A DNA stretch of 64,000 bases. Source: JADZAI01 sp046348585 (GTDB taxonomy: Bacteria; Pseudomonadota; Alphaproteobacteria; Micropepsales; Micropepsaceae). The stretch lies in contig JAXMDZ010000004.1 in assembly GCA_046348585.1 (NCBI GenBank), positions 124,001-188,000 of the forward strand. The letters run 5' to 3'. The translations under genes and the position numbers were made by a program. Positions 51,518-60,648 of this stretch are shown here, in pieces. Position 1 is the first letter of the stretch. Each line of letters opens with the position of its first letter. The notes beneath the pieces are model-generated. The model was not told the origin of the DNA. It saw nothing but the letters and a program-made list of their open reading frames with translations, and searched no databases.

Positions 51518-51943
51518 ATGATCCGTCAGCTCTGCTATCTCAGCACCGCCAGCCGCGACTTCGGCGCCGACGATCTGGACCGCCTGTTCGAAAGCGCCCG
51601 CCGCTATAACGAGGCGGCGCAGGTCAGCGGCCTGCTCGCCTATGGCGGCGGCGTCTTCTTCCAGGTCCTCGAAGGCCCCCGCGACAATGTCGGCGCGGCC
51701 TTTGCCCGCATCTGCCGCGATCCGGCGCATCGCGGCGTCCGCCTGCTCCAGGACGAGACGGTCTCGGGCCGCGATTTCGACGGCTTCGCGCTCGCCCGCC
51801 GCACGCTGGACCCCGAAGCGGTTTCCGGTCTCGACCGGGCGATTTCGGCCAGCGCCATCCCGGCGATCGTCGCCGGCCTCGGCCACGACCTTTCCGCCGC
51901 GCTGCCGAAGCGCATGGCGGCCGCGAGCGTTCAGGCCGCCTGA
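51518..51943 (+). CDS. BLUF domain protein (blue-light FAD photoreceptor), copy 2
   Basis: This second BLUF protein (141 residues) keeps the flavin-binding Tyr in QLCYLSTASRD, Asn in YNEAAQVSGLLAYG and Gln in FFQVLEGPRDNV, and has a different C-terminal helix (AIPAIVAGLGHDLSAALPK). Two adjacent stand-alone BLUF genes next to a sensor kinase suggest a photoresponse module with two sensors of different behaviour. The ATG at 51518 follows GAGGG. Confidence 0.9.
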   Translation: MIRQLCYLSTASRDFGADDLDRLFESARRYNEAAQVSGLLAYGGGVFFQVLEGPRDNVGAAFARICRDPAHRGVRLLQDETVSGRDFDGFALARRTLDPEAVSGLDRAISASAIPAIVAGLGHDLSAALPKRMAAASVQAA

Positions 51944-52033
51944 AGCGCGCGCACCGCACCGCACCGGCGCGCCGCGATTGCAATTCACACGTTCGCCGCG
52001 TAACTCGCAGCCTCCCTTTCAGGAGTGCGCGCG

Positions 52034-53254
52034 ATGGCGACGGCGACAAGGAAGAAGGCGGCGGCGGCCGCCGGTCCGAAGCGGGTGGGGCCGCCGCGGT
52101 TTGCGACCGTCGCCGAGGCGATCGAGACGCTGCGCCCGTCGCTGCCGGTCTATGCCCTGTTCCCCAAGCGGATCACCCGGTCGGTCCGGAAATTCATGAC
52201 CGGCTTTCCGGGGCGCACGCTCTACGCCGTCAAGGCGAACCCGGCCCCGGAACTGCTGGACCTGATCTACGGCGCGGGCCTGCGCGATTTCGACGTCGCT
52301 TCATTGCCCGAGGTGAAGCTGATCGCCGAACGCTACAAGGACGCGACCTGTCACTTCATGGCCCCCATCCGCATTCGCGGCACGACGGGTGAGGCCTATC
52401 GCAAATACGGCGTGCGCAGCTTCGCCATCGACGACGAGCGCGAGTTGCAGCACCTGGACGAAGAGACCGGGATCACGCTGCCCTCCGAGCGCAAGAAGGT
52501 GACGGTCTTCGTGCGCCTGTCGACGCCGGTGGACGGGGCGTTCCTGGAATTGTCGAGCAAGTTCGGGCTTGAATCCGGCGACGGGGCGGCGCTGCTGAAG
52601 AAGGTGGCGGCGGCGGGCTTCACCCCGGCCCTCACCTTCCATGTCGGCTCGCTCTGCATTCGCCCGATGGCCTATCGCCAGGCGCTGGAGTTCTGCCGCG
52701 ACGCGGTCGAGATGGCGGGCGTGGAGCTGGGCGGGTTCGACGTCGGCGGCGGCTTTCCCGCGCCCTATCCGGGCGTGCCCGCGCCGCCGATGGACGACTA
52801 TTTCTACGCCATCCGCGAGGCCCGCAAGACGCTGCGCCTGTCGAAGAAGGCCGACCTCATCTGCGAGCCGGGGCGGGCGATCTGCGCCGAGGGCATCTCG
52901 GCGATCACCCAGGTCATCCGGCGCAAGAACGACCGGGTCTATCTGAACGACGGCGTTTACGGCTCGTTCGACGAGATGACCCTGCCGGACTGGAACATCG
53001 ACTACCCGCGCCGCGTGTATATGCGCACCGGGGCGGGCAAGGTTGTGGAAGTGGGCGGGCCGCGCCGCCCGTATCGCGTGTATGGTCCGACCTGCGACAC
53101 GCTGGACAAGATGCCGCGTCCCATCCTGTTGCCGCAGAATCTGGGCGATGAGGACTGGATCGAGTTCGGGATGCTGGGGGCCTATTCCTGCGCGTTGCGC
53201 ACGGGATTCAACGGTTTCTACCCCAATACCTGGGTCGAGGTGCTGGAATCCTGA
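52034..53254 (+). CDS. Ornithine/diaminopimelate decarboxylase family (type III PLP enzyme)
   Basis: The 406-residue product is an alanine-racemase-fold, PLP-dependent decarboxylase. The PLP lysine is in LYAVKANPAPELL, HVGSLCIRP binds phosphate, GGFDVGGGFPAPYPG is the glycine-rich loop, and the catalytic Cys is in GPTCDTLDKM. It best fits ornithine decarboxylase, so putrescine synthesis is expected. The N-terminus is lysine- and alanine-rich. ATG 52034 follows AGGAG by nine bases; a GTG at 52025 is an alternative. Confidence 0.92.
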   Translation: MATATRKKAAAAAGPKRVGPPRFATVAEAIETLRPSLPVYALFPKRITRSVRKFMTGFPGRTLYAVKANPAPELLDLIYGAGLRDFDVASLPEVKLIAERYKDATCHFMAPIRIRGTTGEAYRKYGVRSFAIDDERELQHLDEETGITLPSERKKVTVFVRLSTPVDGAFLELSSKFGLESGDGAALLKKVAAAGFTPALTFHVGSLCIRPMAYRQALEFCRDAVEMAGVELGGFDVGGGFPAPYPGVPAPPMDDYFYAIREARKTLRLSKKADLICEPGRAICAEGISAITQVIRRKNDRVYLNDGVYGSFDEMTLPDWNIDYPRRVYMRTGAGKVVEVGGPRRPYRVYGPTCDTLDKMPRPILLPQNLGDEDWIEFGMLGAYSCALRTGFNGFYPNTWVEVLES

Positions 53255-53371
53255 AGCGGACGGCGGATTGACTGGAAATACCCCCGTCTTTCCGCGATCG
53301 GCTGAACGGATTGTTTACGCCGATGCCGCACCTTGGCCGGGCAATCCTTGCCCGCCGAGAGATTCCGCCTG

Positions 53372-54469
53372 ATGCCGCAGAGCCATCGCAATCTGCTTCG
53401 CCTGATCGACCTGGCGAAGGAGCCTTCGAGCGAGAAGCGCCGCGAGCTGCTGCGCGAGGTGACGGACCTCTTCATGGAGGCCCCGCAGGACCACTCGGCG
53501 ACCCAGACCGAACAGTTCGGCGACATCCTGGGCACCGTCGCGCGCGAGATGGAGATGGAGGTCCGCCAGACGCTGGCGACCCGCCTCGCCAGCGTGCCCA
53601 ACGCGCCGCACGCGCTGATCGTCCAGCTCGCCAATGACGAGATCAACGTCGCCCGGCCGGTGCTGACGCAATCCGTCGTGCTGCGCGACAGCGATCTGAT
53701 CGCGCTCGCCAAGCTGCAGACCCAGGACCACCTGCACGCCATCGCCGGCCGCAAGACCGTGAGCGCCGCCGTCTCCGACGCCCTCGTCGAGCGCGGCGAC
53801 GACCGCGTGCTCGTGCGCCTCGCCTCGAACGACGGCGCGGAGCTGTCGCGCGACGCGATGGAAGTGCTGGCCGACAAGGCCGAGACCGTCGAGCCGCTGC
53901 GCCGTCCGATGGTGACGCGCGCCGACATTCCGCCCGATCTGCTGAACCAGATGTTCTTCGCCGTATCGTCCGAGCTGCGCCGGGTGATCATGAGCCGGAT
54001 GGAGAATGTCGATCCGTCGGTCATCGACGGGGCGATCCGCCAGACCGAGCGCCGCATGAAGATGCGCGCCGCCGCGCCCGACCCCGAACAGGCGAAGGCC
54101 GACGCCTTCATCCAGGGCCTGACGAAATCGGGTCCGATCACCGAGCAGCTTCTGGTCAACCTCGCCAAGCAGAAGCGTCACGCCGAAGTGGCGATCGTCT
54201 TCGCCAAGCTCGCCGATCTCGACCTGAAGACCGCCAAGCGGGTGATCGGCGACAGCAATCCGGAAGGCTTCGCGATCGCCTCGCGCGCCTGCCGCTTCGA
54301 CCGCCAGACCTTTTCGACGCTGGCCCTCAGCCGCGTGGACGAGACGCGCTCGCTGCAGGCGGCCTACGACCTGCTGGAACTCTACGACAAGGTTCCGGTG
54401 GAAGCGGCGCAGCGCGTGATGCGCTTCTGGCGCGTGCGCCAGGGCGCGGGGCAGCAGGCGGCGGCCTAG
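53372..54469 (+). CDS. DUF2336 domain-containing protein
   Basis: The 365-residue product is largely helical with repeats such as ALIVQLANDEINVARPVLTQS, a recurring LASN/LAND-type HEAT-like unit, matching DUF2336 proteins of Alphaproteobacteria whose roles are unknown. No signal peptide is seen. The start is uncertain between ATG 53372 and TTG 53333. It converges with prfC, overlapping its end by four bases. Confidence 0.82.
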   Translation: MPQSHRNLLRLIDLAKEPSSEKRRELLREVTDLFMEAPQDHSATQTEQFGDILGTVAREMEMEVRQTLATRLASVPNAPHALIVQLANDEINVARPVLTQSVVLRDSDLIALAKLQTQDHLHAIAGRKTVSAAVSDALVERGDDRVLVRLASNDGAELSRDAMEVLADKAETVEPLRRPMVTRADIPPDLLNQMFFAVSSELRRVIMSRMENVDPSVIDGAIRQTERRMKMRAAAPDPEQAKADAFIQGLTKSGPITEQLLVNLAKQKRHAEVAIVFAKLADLDLKTAKRVIGDSNPEGFAIASRACRFDRQTFSTLALSRVDETRSLQAAYDLLELYDKVPVEAAQRVMRFWRVRQGAGQQAAA

Positions 54470-56055
54470 CCCCGTTCCTTGGTCGCGGTGAAGCGGATGC
54501 CGGGGTTGCGGTCGGCGATATAGCCGAGTTCCCAATTGCTCTTGGCGAGGAACACCGGGGCGCCGTCGCGGTCTTCGGCCATGTTGCCCTTGTTGGCGTC
54601 CATGAACTTCCTGAGGTCGGCCGGGTCGGCGGCGGCGACCCAGCGCGCGGTCTCGAACAGCCCGCCCTCGAAGCCGACTTCGAGCCCGTATTCCTGCTGG
54701 ATGCGCTGCGCCAGCACGTCGAGCTGGAGCTGGCCGACGACGCCGACGAACCATTGCGAGCCGAGCTGCGGCTTGAAGACCTGCGTGACGCCTTCCTCGG
54801 CGAGGCTCTCGAGCGCCCGCTGGAGGTGCTTGGCCTTCAGCGGATCGGCGAGGCGCACGCGGCGCAGGATTTCCGGCGCGAAGTTCGGGATGCCGGTGAA
54901 GACCAGATCCTCGCCCTCGGTCAGCGTGTCGCCGACCCGGAGCGTGCCGTGGTTCGGGATGCCCATCACGTCGCCCGGCCAGGCTTCGTCCACGATCTCG
55001 CGGTCGCGGGCGAAGAAGAGGATCGGGTTGTGGATCGACATGACCTTGCCCGAGCCGGAGGGCTTGAGCTTCATGCCGCGCTTGAAGTGGCCCGAGACCA
55101 TGCGCATGAAGGCGACGCGGTCGCGGTGGTTGGGGTCCATGTTGGCCTGGACCTTGAAGACGAAGCCGCTGACCTTGTCCTCGCCCGGCTCGACCATGCG
55201 CTTGTCGGCCTTCACCGGACGCGGCGGCGGGGCGTAGGCGCCGAGCGCCCGCAACACCTCGGCGACGCCGAAATCCTTGAGCGCCGAGCCGAAATAGACC
55301 GGCGTCAGATGGCCTTCGCGGTAGGATTGAAGATCGAACGGCGCGCAGACGCCGCGCACGAATTCCAGATCCTCGTCGAGCTTCGCCTTCTCGTCCGCCG
55401 AGAGCAGGCCGGCGAGGGCGTCGCCGTCGAGCGGGACCGCCGCGCCGTGCTCTCCCAGCCGGGCGAAGGGCAGGAAGGCGTTCGATTCAAGATGCGCGGC
55501 GCCGCGGAAATTGAGGCCCATGCCCGCCGGCCACATCATCGGCGTCGTTTCGAGCTGAAGCTTGTCGGAGATCTCGTCCAGCGTCTCCATCGGATCGCGC
55601 GCCTCGCGGTCCATCTTGTTGACGAAGGTGACGATGGGAATGTCGCGCAGGCGGCAGACCTCGAAGAGCTTGAGGGTCTGGGCCTCGATGCCCTTGGCGG
55701 CGTCGATCACCATGACGGCGGAATCGGCGGCGGTGAGGGTGCGGTAGGTGTCCTCGCTGAAATCCTCGTGCCCGGGCGTGTCGAGCAGGTTGAAGGTGCA
55801 GCCTTCGAACTGGAAGGTCATCACCGCCGTGGTGACGGAGATGCCGCGCTCCTGCTCGATCTTCATCCAGTCGGAGCGCGCGCGGCGGCGCTCGCCCTTG
55901 GCCTTGACCTCGCCGGCGAGATGGATGGCGCCGCCCTTGAGCAGCAGATGCTCGGTCAGCGTCGTCTTGCCGGCGTCGGGGTGCGAGATGATGGCGAAGG
56001 TGCGCCGCGTCGCGGCCTGTGCGGCGGGCGTGAGGGCGTCGAGAGCGTCGGACAT
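54466..56055 (-). CDS. prfC: Peptide chain release factor 3
   Basis: RF3 is a translational GTPase that recycles RF1 and RF2. G1 AIISHPDAGKTTLTEHLL, G2/switch QERGISVTTAVMTF, G3 LLDTPGHEDFSEDTYRTLT and G4 TFVNKMDREARDP identify it. Length is 529 residues, the normal size. The ATG is at 56055 in front of a 129-base gap. It overlaps the DUF2336 gene end. Confidence 0.96.
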   Translation of the reverse strand: MSDALDALTPAAQAATRRTFAIISHPDAGKTTLTEHLLLKGGAIHLAGEVKAKGERRRARSDWMKIEQERGISVTTAVMTFQFEGCTFNLLDTPGHEDFSEDTYRTLTAADSAVMVIDAAKGIEAQTLKLFEVCRLRDIPIVTFVNKMDREARDPMETLDEISDKLQLETTPMMWPAGMGLNFRGAAHLESNAFLPFARLGEHGAAVPLDGDALAGLLSADEKAKLDEDLEFVRGVCAPFDLQSYREGHLTPVYFGSALKDFGVAEVLRALGAYAPPPRPVKADKRMVEPGEDKVSGFVFKVQANMDPNHRDRVAFMRMVSGHFKRGMKLKPSGSGKVMSIHNPILFFARDREIVDEAWPGDVMGIPNHGTLRVGDTLTEGEDLVFTGIPNFAPEILRRVRLADPLKAKHLQRALESLAEEGVTQVFKPQLGSQWFVGVVGQLQLDVLAQRIQQEYGLEVGFEGGLFETARWVAAADPADLRKFMDANKGNMAEDRDGAPVFLAKSNWELGYIADRNPGIRFTATKERG

Positions 56056-56184
56056 GGGCGGGAACTTTTTGCGGGAAGGCGTGCAGGCGTGCTGGCGGGA
56101 ACAGACGGTCGGGTCTGGCCGGCTACAAGCGGATGGCTGCGAACGCTTTCATGGCCGCCTTATGGGAGCGGGCGGGGGCGAAGG

Positions 56185-56508
56185 TCAATACTCGTCGAGG
56201 AACGCCTCGCCGGTGCGGCATTCGACGGCGACGGTCCAGAGGTCGGGGTCGAACTTCGTCTGGCGGTCGAGCGCCGTCTGGACGGTGGCGGCGTCGGTCC
56301 AGTCCGTGAGCGGCGCGAAGACGAGGCTGCCCTGGCCGTCGCGGGCGCGGCCGAAGAGGCGGAACGTGCCGTCGAGCCGGTCGATGACGACCAGAACGGC
56401 GCCGGCGTCCGGATCGCCCTTGCGGGTGACGAAGGCCGGGGCGCCGGCGGCATGGCAGCGCCGGACATAGGCGCCGACCCAGATTTCGGTCTTGAGACGG
56501 GGTTCCAT
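56185..56508 (-). CDS. DUF1491 family protein
   Basis: This 107-residue protein starts MEPRLKTEIWVGAYVRRCHA and continues AFVTRKGDPDAGAVLVVIDR, LDGTFRLFGRARDGQ, the DUF1491 pattern. It is short and cytoplasmic with no known role. The ATG at 56508 lies just after the ABC permease stop, so it may belong to the transporter operon by position only. The longer open frame upstream is a shadow. Confidence 0.85.
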   Translation of the reverse strand: MEPRLKTEIWVGAYVRRCHAAGAPAFVTRKGDPDAGAVLVVIDRLDGTFRLFGRARDGQGSLVFAPLTDWTDAATVQTALDRQTKFDPDLWTVAVECRTGEAFLDEY

Positions 56509-56510
56509 GG

Positions 56511-57290
56511 TCAGCGCGCGACCTCGCCGTGCCAGCGGCGCAGCAGCAGCCATTCCAGGAAGCTGAGCGCCGCGTAGATGAGGACGCCCATCAGGGCGAG
56601 GAGGATGAGGGCGGCGAACATCTTGGCGATCTGAAGCCGGTTGCCGGCCTCCAGAATGCGCCAGGCGAGGCCGCCCGAAGTGCCCGAGGCGGCCGCGAAC
56701 TCCGCGACCACCGCGCCGATCAGCGCGAGGCCGCCCGCCGTCTTGAGGCCGGCGAGCAGGTAGGGCAGCGAGGACGGCACCAGCAGGCGGCGGAAGGTCT
56801 GAAGCGGGGTCGCCCGGTAGAGGCGGAAGAGATCGCGCAGATTTGGATCGGCCGCCTTGAGGCCCGCGGTCGCGTTGGCGAGCACGGGGAAGAAGGCGAC
56901 GATCCAGGCGAGGATGAGGACGGCGAGCCAGGCATTGTCGAGCCCGACCCAGATCACGACCAGCGGCGCGATGGCGACGACCGGCGTCACCTGGAGGATC
57001 ACCGCATAGGGCGAGAGCATCGCCTCGGCGAGGCGGCTGGAGGCGAAGAGGGCGGCGAGCGCGACGCCCGACACGGCGGCGAGCGCGAAGGCGGCGAGCG
57101 TCGTCTTCGCCGTCGCCGCGGCCGAGGCGAGCAGCGAAGCGCCGTCGGTCCGGAACGCCGCGAGGATGGCGGAGGGCGCGGGCAGCACGAACTTCTTCAC
57201 CTGCCAGAAGCCGACCGCCCATTCCCAGAACCAGACGAGCGCCGCGAAGAGCAGCACGGGCAGGACGAGGCGGAGAAGGGTCCGCGTCAT
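56511..57290 (-). CDS. ABC transporter permease (SsuC/TauC/NMT1 type)
   Basis: The 259-residue product has about six membrane helices and the cytoplasmic EAA-like loop RLYRATPLQTFRRLLVPSSL plus PYLLAGLKTAGGLALIGAVV. It pairs with the ATP-binding and substrate-binding proteins upstream. The ATG at 57290 overlaps the ATPase gene stop by four bases (ATGA), so the longer frame is rejected. Confidence 0.92.
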   Translation of the reverse strand: MTRTLLRLVLPVLLFAALVWFWEWAVGFWQVKKFVLPAPSAILAAFRTDGASLLASAAATAKTTLAAFALAAVSGVALAALFASSRLAEAMLSPYAVILQVTPVVAIAPLVVIWVGLDNAWLAVLILAWIVAFFPVLANATAGLKAADPNLRDLFRLYRATPLQTFRRLLVPSSLPYLLAGLKTAGGLALIGAVVAEFAAASGTSGGLAWRILEAGNRLQIAKMFAALILLALMGVLIYAALSFLEWLLLRRWHGEVAR

Positions 57291-58024
57291 GACTCGCCTG
57301 CCTTCAGCGCCAGCAGAACCTCGCGGGCGACCTCGTTGAACTGCGGCGAGGTGCGATAGAGATCGTCGCGCGGGTAGGGCGCGGGATTGGCGATGTCGGC
57401 GACGAGCCGGCCGGGGCGGCCGGAGAGCACGAGGATGCGCTGCGACAGGAACACGCTTTCGAACACCGAATGGGTGACGAAGATCGCGGTGAACTTTTCG
57501 GCCGCCCACAGACGCAGCAGATCGCCGTTGAGGCGGGCGCGGGTGCTTTCGTCGAGCGCCGCGAACGGCTCGTCCATCAGCAGCGCCGCCGGACGGGCGA
57601 CGAGGGCGCGGGCGATCGATACCCGCATCTTCATGCCGCCCGAAAGCTGGCGCGGCAGGGCGTTTTCGAACCCCGCGAGGCCGACCTCGGCGAGCGCCGC
57701 GCGGGCGCGCGCCAGCGCCGCCGCCTTGCCCGATCCGCCAAGTTCGAGCGGCAGCGCCACGTTGCGGGCGGCGCTGGCCCAGGCCATCAAAGTCGGTTCC
57801 TGGAAGACGAAGCCGATCTCGGGCCGTTCGCCGTCCCATTCGATGGTTCCGCCGCTCGGCGTATCGAGGCCGGCGATGAGGCGGAGCGTCGTGCTCTTGC
57901 CGCAGCCCGACGGACCGAGCAGCGAAACGAAGGCCCCGGCCGGGATGTCGGCCGAGAGATCGGCCAGCGCGGCGGCGCCGCCCGCGAAACTGCGCGCGAG
58001 ATGGGAGAGGCGAAGGTCGGGCAT
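57287..58024 (-). CDS. ABC transporter ATP-binding protein
   Basis: The 245-residue ATPase has Walker A LLGPSGCGKSTTLRLIAGLD, Q-loop IGFVFQEPTLM, signature RQLSGGMKMRVSIARAL and Walker B ALLMDEPFAALDE. The group is the nitrate/sulfonate/pyrimidine-precursor (SsuB/TauB/ThiZ) family. ATG 58024. It lies between the substrate-binding gene (28-base gap) and the permease gene. Confidence 0.95.
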   Translation of the reverse strand: MPDLRLSHLARSFAGGAAALADLSADIPAGAFVSLLGPSGCGKSTTLRLIAGLDTPSGGTIEWDGERPEIGFVFQEPTLMAWASAARNVALPLELGGSGKAAALARARAALAEVGLAGFENALPRQLSGGMKMRVSIARALVARPAALLMDEPFAALDESTRARLNGDLLRLWAAEKFTAIFVTHSVFESVFLSQRILVLSGRPGRLVADIANPAPYPRDDLYRTSPQFNEVAREVLLALKAGES

Positions 58025-58052
58025 GGCGGCTCCCGCCGGCCTCTCCGGCGCT

Positions 58053-59030
58053 TCAGGGCAGGAAGACGAGCGTGTAGGCCCGCTTCCAGTCGAGATCGGC
58101 CTTATAGACGCCGTTCGCCGACATGACTTCGAAGAAGGCCTGCCAGCGCGCGTCGGTCATCGTGCCGATGCCGCCCTTTTCGGCGTCGCCCGCCGTCGCC
58201 AGGCGATACTCGTTCATCTTCGCGATGGCCTGCGCGAGCACGTCGTCGGTCATCTCCGGGTTGTCGGCCTTGATGAGCGCGTTGCCGGGCGCGGGATCGC
58301 CGGTGAGATAATCCTGCCAGCCCTCGATCGAGGCCTGAACGAAATGCGCGACGACGAGCGGGCGGGTCGCCGCGATCTCGTCGGTCGCCAGAATGAGGTT
58401 CGCGTAGGAGGGATAGTTCTCGTCGGCGAGCAGGAAGAGCTGCGGCTTGAAGCCGCCTTCCTTCTCGATCTGGTAGGGCTCGGAGGTGATGTAGCCCTGC
58501 TGGATGGCGCTCTCGTCGGCGAGGAACGGCGCGAGATTGTAGGTGTACTTGCGGATCTGGGAATCGTCGAAGCCGAAGGAGGCCTTCAGCCAGATCCAGT
58601 AGGCCCCCGACGCGGCGTCCGAAATCATGATCGGCTTGCCGCGCATATCCGCAATGGACTTGATGTCGTCGCGGGGGTGGGTGATCAGGACCTGCGGGTC
58701 CTTCTGAAAGATCGATGCGACAGCGGTGGCGGGGACGCCTTCGGCGATCATGTTGAGGGGGATGAAGCTGTTCGAGCCGATGGCGAAGTCGGCCTCGCCC
58801 GAGCCGAGCAGGAGGGGCACGTTGACGGACGGCCCGCCCTGGACGATTTCGACGTCGAGGCCGTATTTCTCGTAAATCCCCTTGGCCTTCGCCTGGTAGA
58901 AGCCGCCGTGTTCGGCCTGGGCCTTCCAGTCGGTGACGAAGCGGACCTTGACCAGTTCCTCCTCGGCGGCGGCGGAGGAGGCGAGGGCGGCGAGGGCCGC
59001 AATGGCGGCGGCGGCGAGCGTCTTCAGCAT
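58053..59030 (-). CDS. ABC transporter substrate-binding protein (NMT1/THI5-like)
   Basis: A signal peptide (MLKTLAAAAIAALAALASSAAA) is followed by VRFVTDWKAQAEHGGFYQAK, GLDVEIVQGGPSVNVPLLLG and ADFAIGSNSFIPLN, typical of NMT1-like solute-binding proteins that capture pyrimidine precursors, sulfonates or similar. The ligand is not clear. ATG 59030 gives 325 residues; the in-frame extension runs through the DUF1254 gene and is rejected. It heads the transporter operon. Confidence 0.9.
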   Translation of the reverse strand: MLKTLAAAAIAALAALASSAAAEEELVKVRFVTDWKAQAEHGGFYQAKAKGIYEKYGLDVEIVQGGPSVNVPLLLGSGEADFAIGSNSFIPLNMIAEGVPATAVASIFQKDPQVLITHPRDDIKSIADMRGKPIMISDAASGAYWIWLKASFGFDDSQIRKYTYNLAPFLADESAIQQGYITSEPYQIEKEGGFKPQLFLLADENYPSYANLILATDEIAATRPLVVAHFVQASIEGWQDYLTGDPAPGNALIKADNPEMTDDVLAQAIAKMNEYRLATAGDAEKGGIGTMTDARWQAFFEVMSANGVYKADLDWKRAYTLVFLP

Positions 59031-59059
59031 CGGTGCGGGTTCCGGTCGGGCGGGGCGTG

Positions 59060-59596
59060 TCACTCTAGCGGCATCTGGAGCGGCGTGCACGCCGCGCGGC
59101 GGCGCACCGTGTCGATCTGCTGCTCGCGGGAATCGTCGTTCACCAGCGTGCGGATGAGGACGATGCCGCGCGCCGTCGGCGAGGCGACGACTTCCGCCCC
59201 GGCCGGCGTCGGGCCGAGCGTGCCCGCCTTCATCAGTACGATCAGCACCGCGCCGGCGGTCGCCTGGCTGTCGTTGATGACGCGGTAATTGTTGGTGTTC
59301 ATGTCGTAGAACGACATCGACCAATAGGTGCCCGGCGGCACTTCGGCGTTGATCCGCAGCGGCCCGGCGTCGAGATCGTAAACGCAGACCGAATAGAGCA
59401 GATCGGGCGAGGAGCGCACGATCGTGTCGTTGTCGGCGTTGGGGCGCGGCGAATGAAGCATCGCGTTCGCGCCCGCCTTGGCTCCGATCTTTCCCATGGC
59501 GCGGCTCATCACCAGCGACGGGCCGAAATAGAGCAGCCCCGCATGGCTGACGGCGGCGATGACGAGGACGGCGAGCAGCCATTTCACGATTTTCAT
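59060..59596 (-). CDS. DUF1254 domain-containing protein
   Basis: The 178-residue product has an N-terminal membrane anchor (IVKWLLAVLVIAAVSHAGLL), then LHSPRPNADNDTIVRSSPDLLY and PPGTYWSMSFYDMNTNNY, the DUF1254 pattern. DUF1254 and DUF1214 usually occur together, often fused, in envelope proteins of unclear role. Here they are separate genes overlapping by four bases (ATGA at 59593-59596). Confidence 0.88.
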   Translation of the reverse strand: MKIVKWLLAVLVIAAVSHAGLLYFGPSLVMSRAMGKIGAKAGANAMLHSPRPNADNDTIVRSSPDLLYSVCVYDLDAGPLRINAEVPPGTYWSMSFYDMNTNNYRVINDSQATAGAVLIVLMKAGTLGPTPAGAEVVASPTARGIVLIRTLVNDDSREQQIDTVRRRAACTPLQMPLE

Positions 59597-60171
59597 GCGC
59601 GGCAGGCCCCCTTCACGAGGCGGAAGAGCGGGGCGCTGTCCGGCGCGGCCGCGAGGCCCTCCGACGGCTGGTAGAGGCGCAGCAGCAGCGCGAAGGTTCC
59701 ATTGCCGGTGGCGATGCCGTTCGGGCCGGAGCCGTCGGGCGTGAGGGCGATCTGGACCTCGCCGGTCGAGAGCGCGCTCACGGTGGCGGCGCTCGCCGAA
59801 TAGCGGCGGGATTGGCTCTGGATCAGCATGTCGTCGGGACCGTAGGCGGTGACCGACCACCAGCGCGCCTCGGGCGGCTGGCCGATCAGCGTGTAGTCGC
59901 AGGCCGCCGAGAGCGGCGCGCCCTCGTTGTCGGCGAGCGCCTCGAAATAGATCGTCTCGGACTTGTTGAGGGCGAGGATCGAGGTGATCGCGATGCGCAG
60001 CCGCGAATAGGGATCGTTGGCGGCCGAACCGGCGAGCGGGTTCATCCGCCAGATGCCGACCGAGATGACGGGCGTGGGCGAGGCCCGGAACAGCATGTAC
60101 CAGAGCGAGCCCGCGCCGAGCGCGACGCCGACGACGAGCGCCGCAAGGCCCATGAGCAGTTTGTTCAGCAC
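59593..60171 (-). CDS. DUF1214 domain-containing protein
   Basis: The 192-residue product has a membrane anchor (LLMGLAALVVGVALGAGSLW) followed by NDPYSRLRIAITSILALNKSE and PPEARWWSVTAYGPDDMLI, the DUF1214 pattern with its aromatic block. It acts with the DUF1254 protein encoded immediately downstream. ATG 60171. No function is established. Confidence 0.88.
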   Translation of the reverse strand: MLNKLLMGLAALVVGVALGAGSLWYMLFRASPTPVISVGIWRMNPLAGSAANDPYSRLRIAITSILALNKSETIYFEALADNEGAPLSAACDYTLIGQPPEARWWSVTAYGPDDMLIQSQSRRYSASAATVSALSTGEVQIALTPDGSGPNGIATGNGTFALLLRLYQPSEGLAAAPDSAPLFRLVKGACRA

Positions 60172-60319
60172 CGTGACATCCCCCCGGCCGTCGCGGTCGC
60201 GGCCTTCGCCGTCATGCTAGACGGGATTCGTGCGGCGCGGAACGCCCGTGCGCGCGGGGGCGGCGAATGGACAGGGCGCGGCGGGGCGTGTATCGGCGGG
60301 ACCTCGCAAGGAGGGCCGG

Positions 60320-60589
60320 ATGAAGCACACGGGCAAGACATTCAAGGGCCAGGCGCTGCGCCTCGACGGCGTGGAGTTCCACGGCTGCACGCTGGACGAT
60401 TGCGACCTCGTCTATGCCGGAGGGCTGCCGCCCTCGATCGTCGACTGCTCGGTGCGCAATTGCCGCTTCACTTTCGAGGGGCCGGCGCTGAATACGCTGA
60501 TCCTGCTGAAAGGCATGGCCTCGCCGGGGAGCGCCTTCCAGGATTTCGTGCGCGAATTGCTGCCCGTCGCGCCGCGTCCGGCGCATTAG
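60320..60589 (+). CDS. Small hypothetical protein with pentapeptide-like repeats
   Basis: The 89-residue product contains consecutive units such as LDGVEFHGCTLDDCDLVYAG and IVDCSVRNCRFTFEGPA, reminiscent of a short right-handed pentapeptide-repeat-like helix with several cysteines. It may bind a partner protein, but this is inference. AAGGAGGG precedes the ATG at 60320. It is divergent from the DUF1214 gene and precedes the repeat island. Confidence 0.65.
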   Translation: MKHTGKTFKGQALRLDGVEFHGCTLDDCDLVYAGGLPPSIVDCSVRNCRFTFEGPALNTLILLKGMASPGSAFQDFVRELLPVAPRPAH

Positions 60590-60619
60590 GCGCGTCTAGG
60601 AATATTGTCCACTTTTCGC

Positions 60620-60648
60620 TTGACCGCCGGACGGGTGGAGCGTATATA
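60620..60648 (+). promoter_or_regulatory. Strong sigma70-like promoter
   Basis: TTGACC at 60620-60625 and TATATA at 60643-60648 are separated by exactly 17 bases, close to consensus and rare in this GC-rich sequence. It points towards the repeats and the DUF559 gene at 60908. Confidence 0.6.

Noticed and set aside
59031..59059. A TPP or other riboswitch before the NMT1-like transporter
   Set aside because: Only 29 bases separate the genes, too short for a riboswitch, and no conserved core was seen.
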